6,585 bases of DNA, from contig JAAZIT010000458.1 in the NCBI GenBank assembly GCA_012800685.1, positions 1 through 6,585 of the forward strand, written 5' to 3'. Position 1 is the first letter of the stretch. Each line of letters starts with the position of its first letter. Under the pieces are notes generated by a model. That model ran no database searches. It was not told the origin of the DNA and saw only the letters and a program-made list of their open reading frames with translations. Source of the stretch: Clostridiales bacterium. GTDB taxonomy: Bacteria; Bacillota; Clostridia; Oscillospirales; Ruminococcaceae. The position numbers were made by a program, and so were the translations under genes. Positions 6,583-6,585 of this stretch are shown in pieces.

Positions 6583-6585
6583 TTA

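Overview
The window is AT-rich (roughly two-thirds A+T). It uses TGA as a real stop: the glycosidase gene ends in an ATGA overlap with the next start. Shine-Dalgarno sites are purine-rich, and several families are typical of low-GC Bacillota. This suggests a gut-type Bacillota, perhaps Erysipelotrichia or a relative, though the lineage cannot be fixed from the sequence alone. Recoding of TGA, as in Mycoplasma, is unlikely.

Layout from left to right. (1) Positions 1-2804 (minus) hold a two-gene carbohydrate operon: a cytoplasmic family 2 glycoside hydrolase (785 aa), translationally coupled by ATGA to a sugar-symporter-like MFS permease that runs off the left edge. (2) Positions 2805-2922 form a compact divergent control region. 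A 25-bp near-perfect palindrome has arms that each carry an extended -10 promoter, one facing each way. (3) Positions 2923-3510 (plus) encode a TetR-type regulator, probably the repressor of that palindrome. (4) Positions 3465-3580 form a short IS/MITE-like remnant that supplies the last 15 codons and stop of tetR, plus a possible terminator hairpin. (5) Positions 3607-5509 (minus) hold an SGNH/SASA-type esterase lipoprotein followed, one base later, by a LacI-type regulator. (6) Positions 5499-5750 (minus) are the last 83 codons of a family 43 glycoside hydrolase. (7) Positions about 5741-6582 (minus) are a broken seven-helix membrane diguanylate cyclase gene with an internal stop, a 1-nt frameshift and a missing catalytic half.

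Taken together, this is a glycan-use region. An exported esterase and, originally, a GH43 enzyme under a LacI regulator would trim an acetylated plant or host glycan. Separately, a TetR-controlled permease and intracellular GH2 enzyme would import and split a beta-linked glycoside. The substrates are not readable from sequence. The right side is decayed: GH43 has lost its front and the cyclase its back, and they are joined at a point that looks like a short shared sequence. That is either a real deletion or an assembly join. The clearest new observations are the double-promoter palindrome, this junction, and the mobile-element remnant at the end of tetR. I see no CRISPR array, tRNA, rRNA or riboswitch, and no gene-free stretch over 300 bases.
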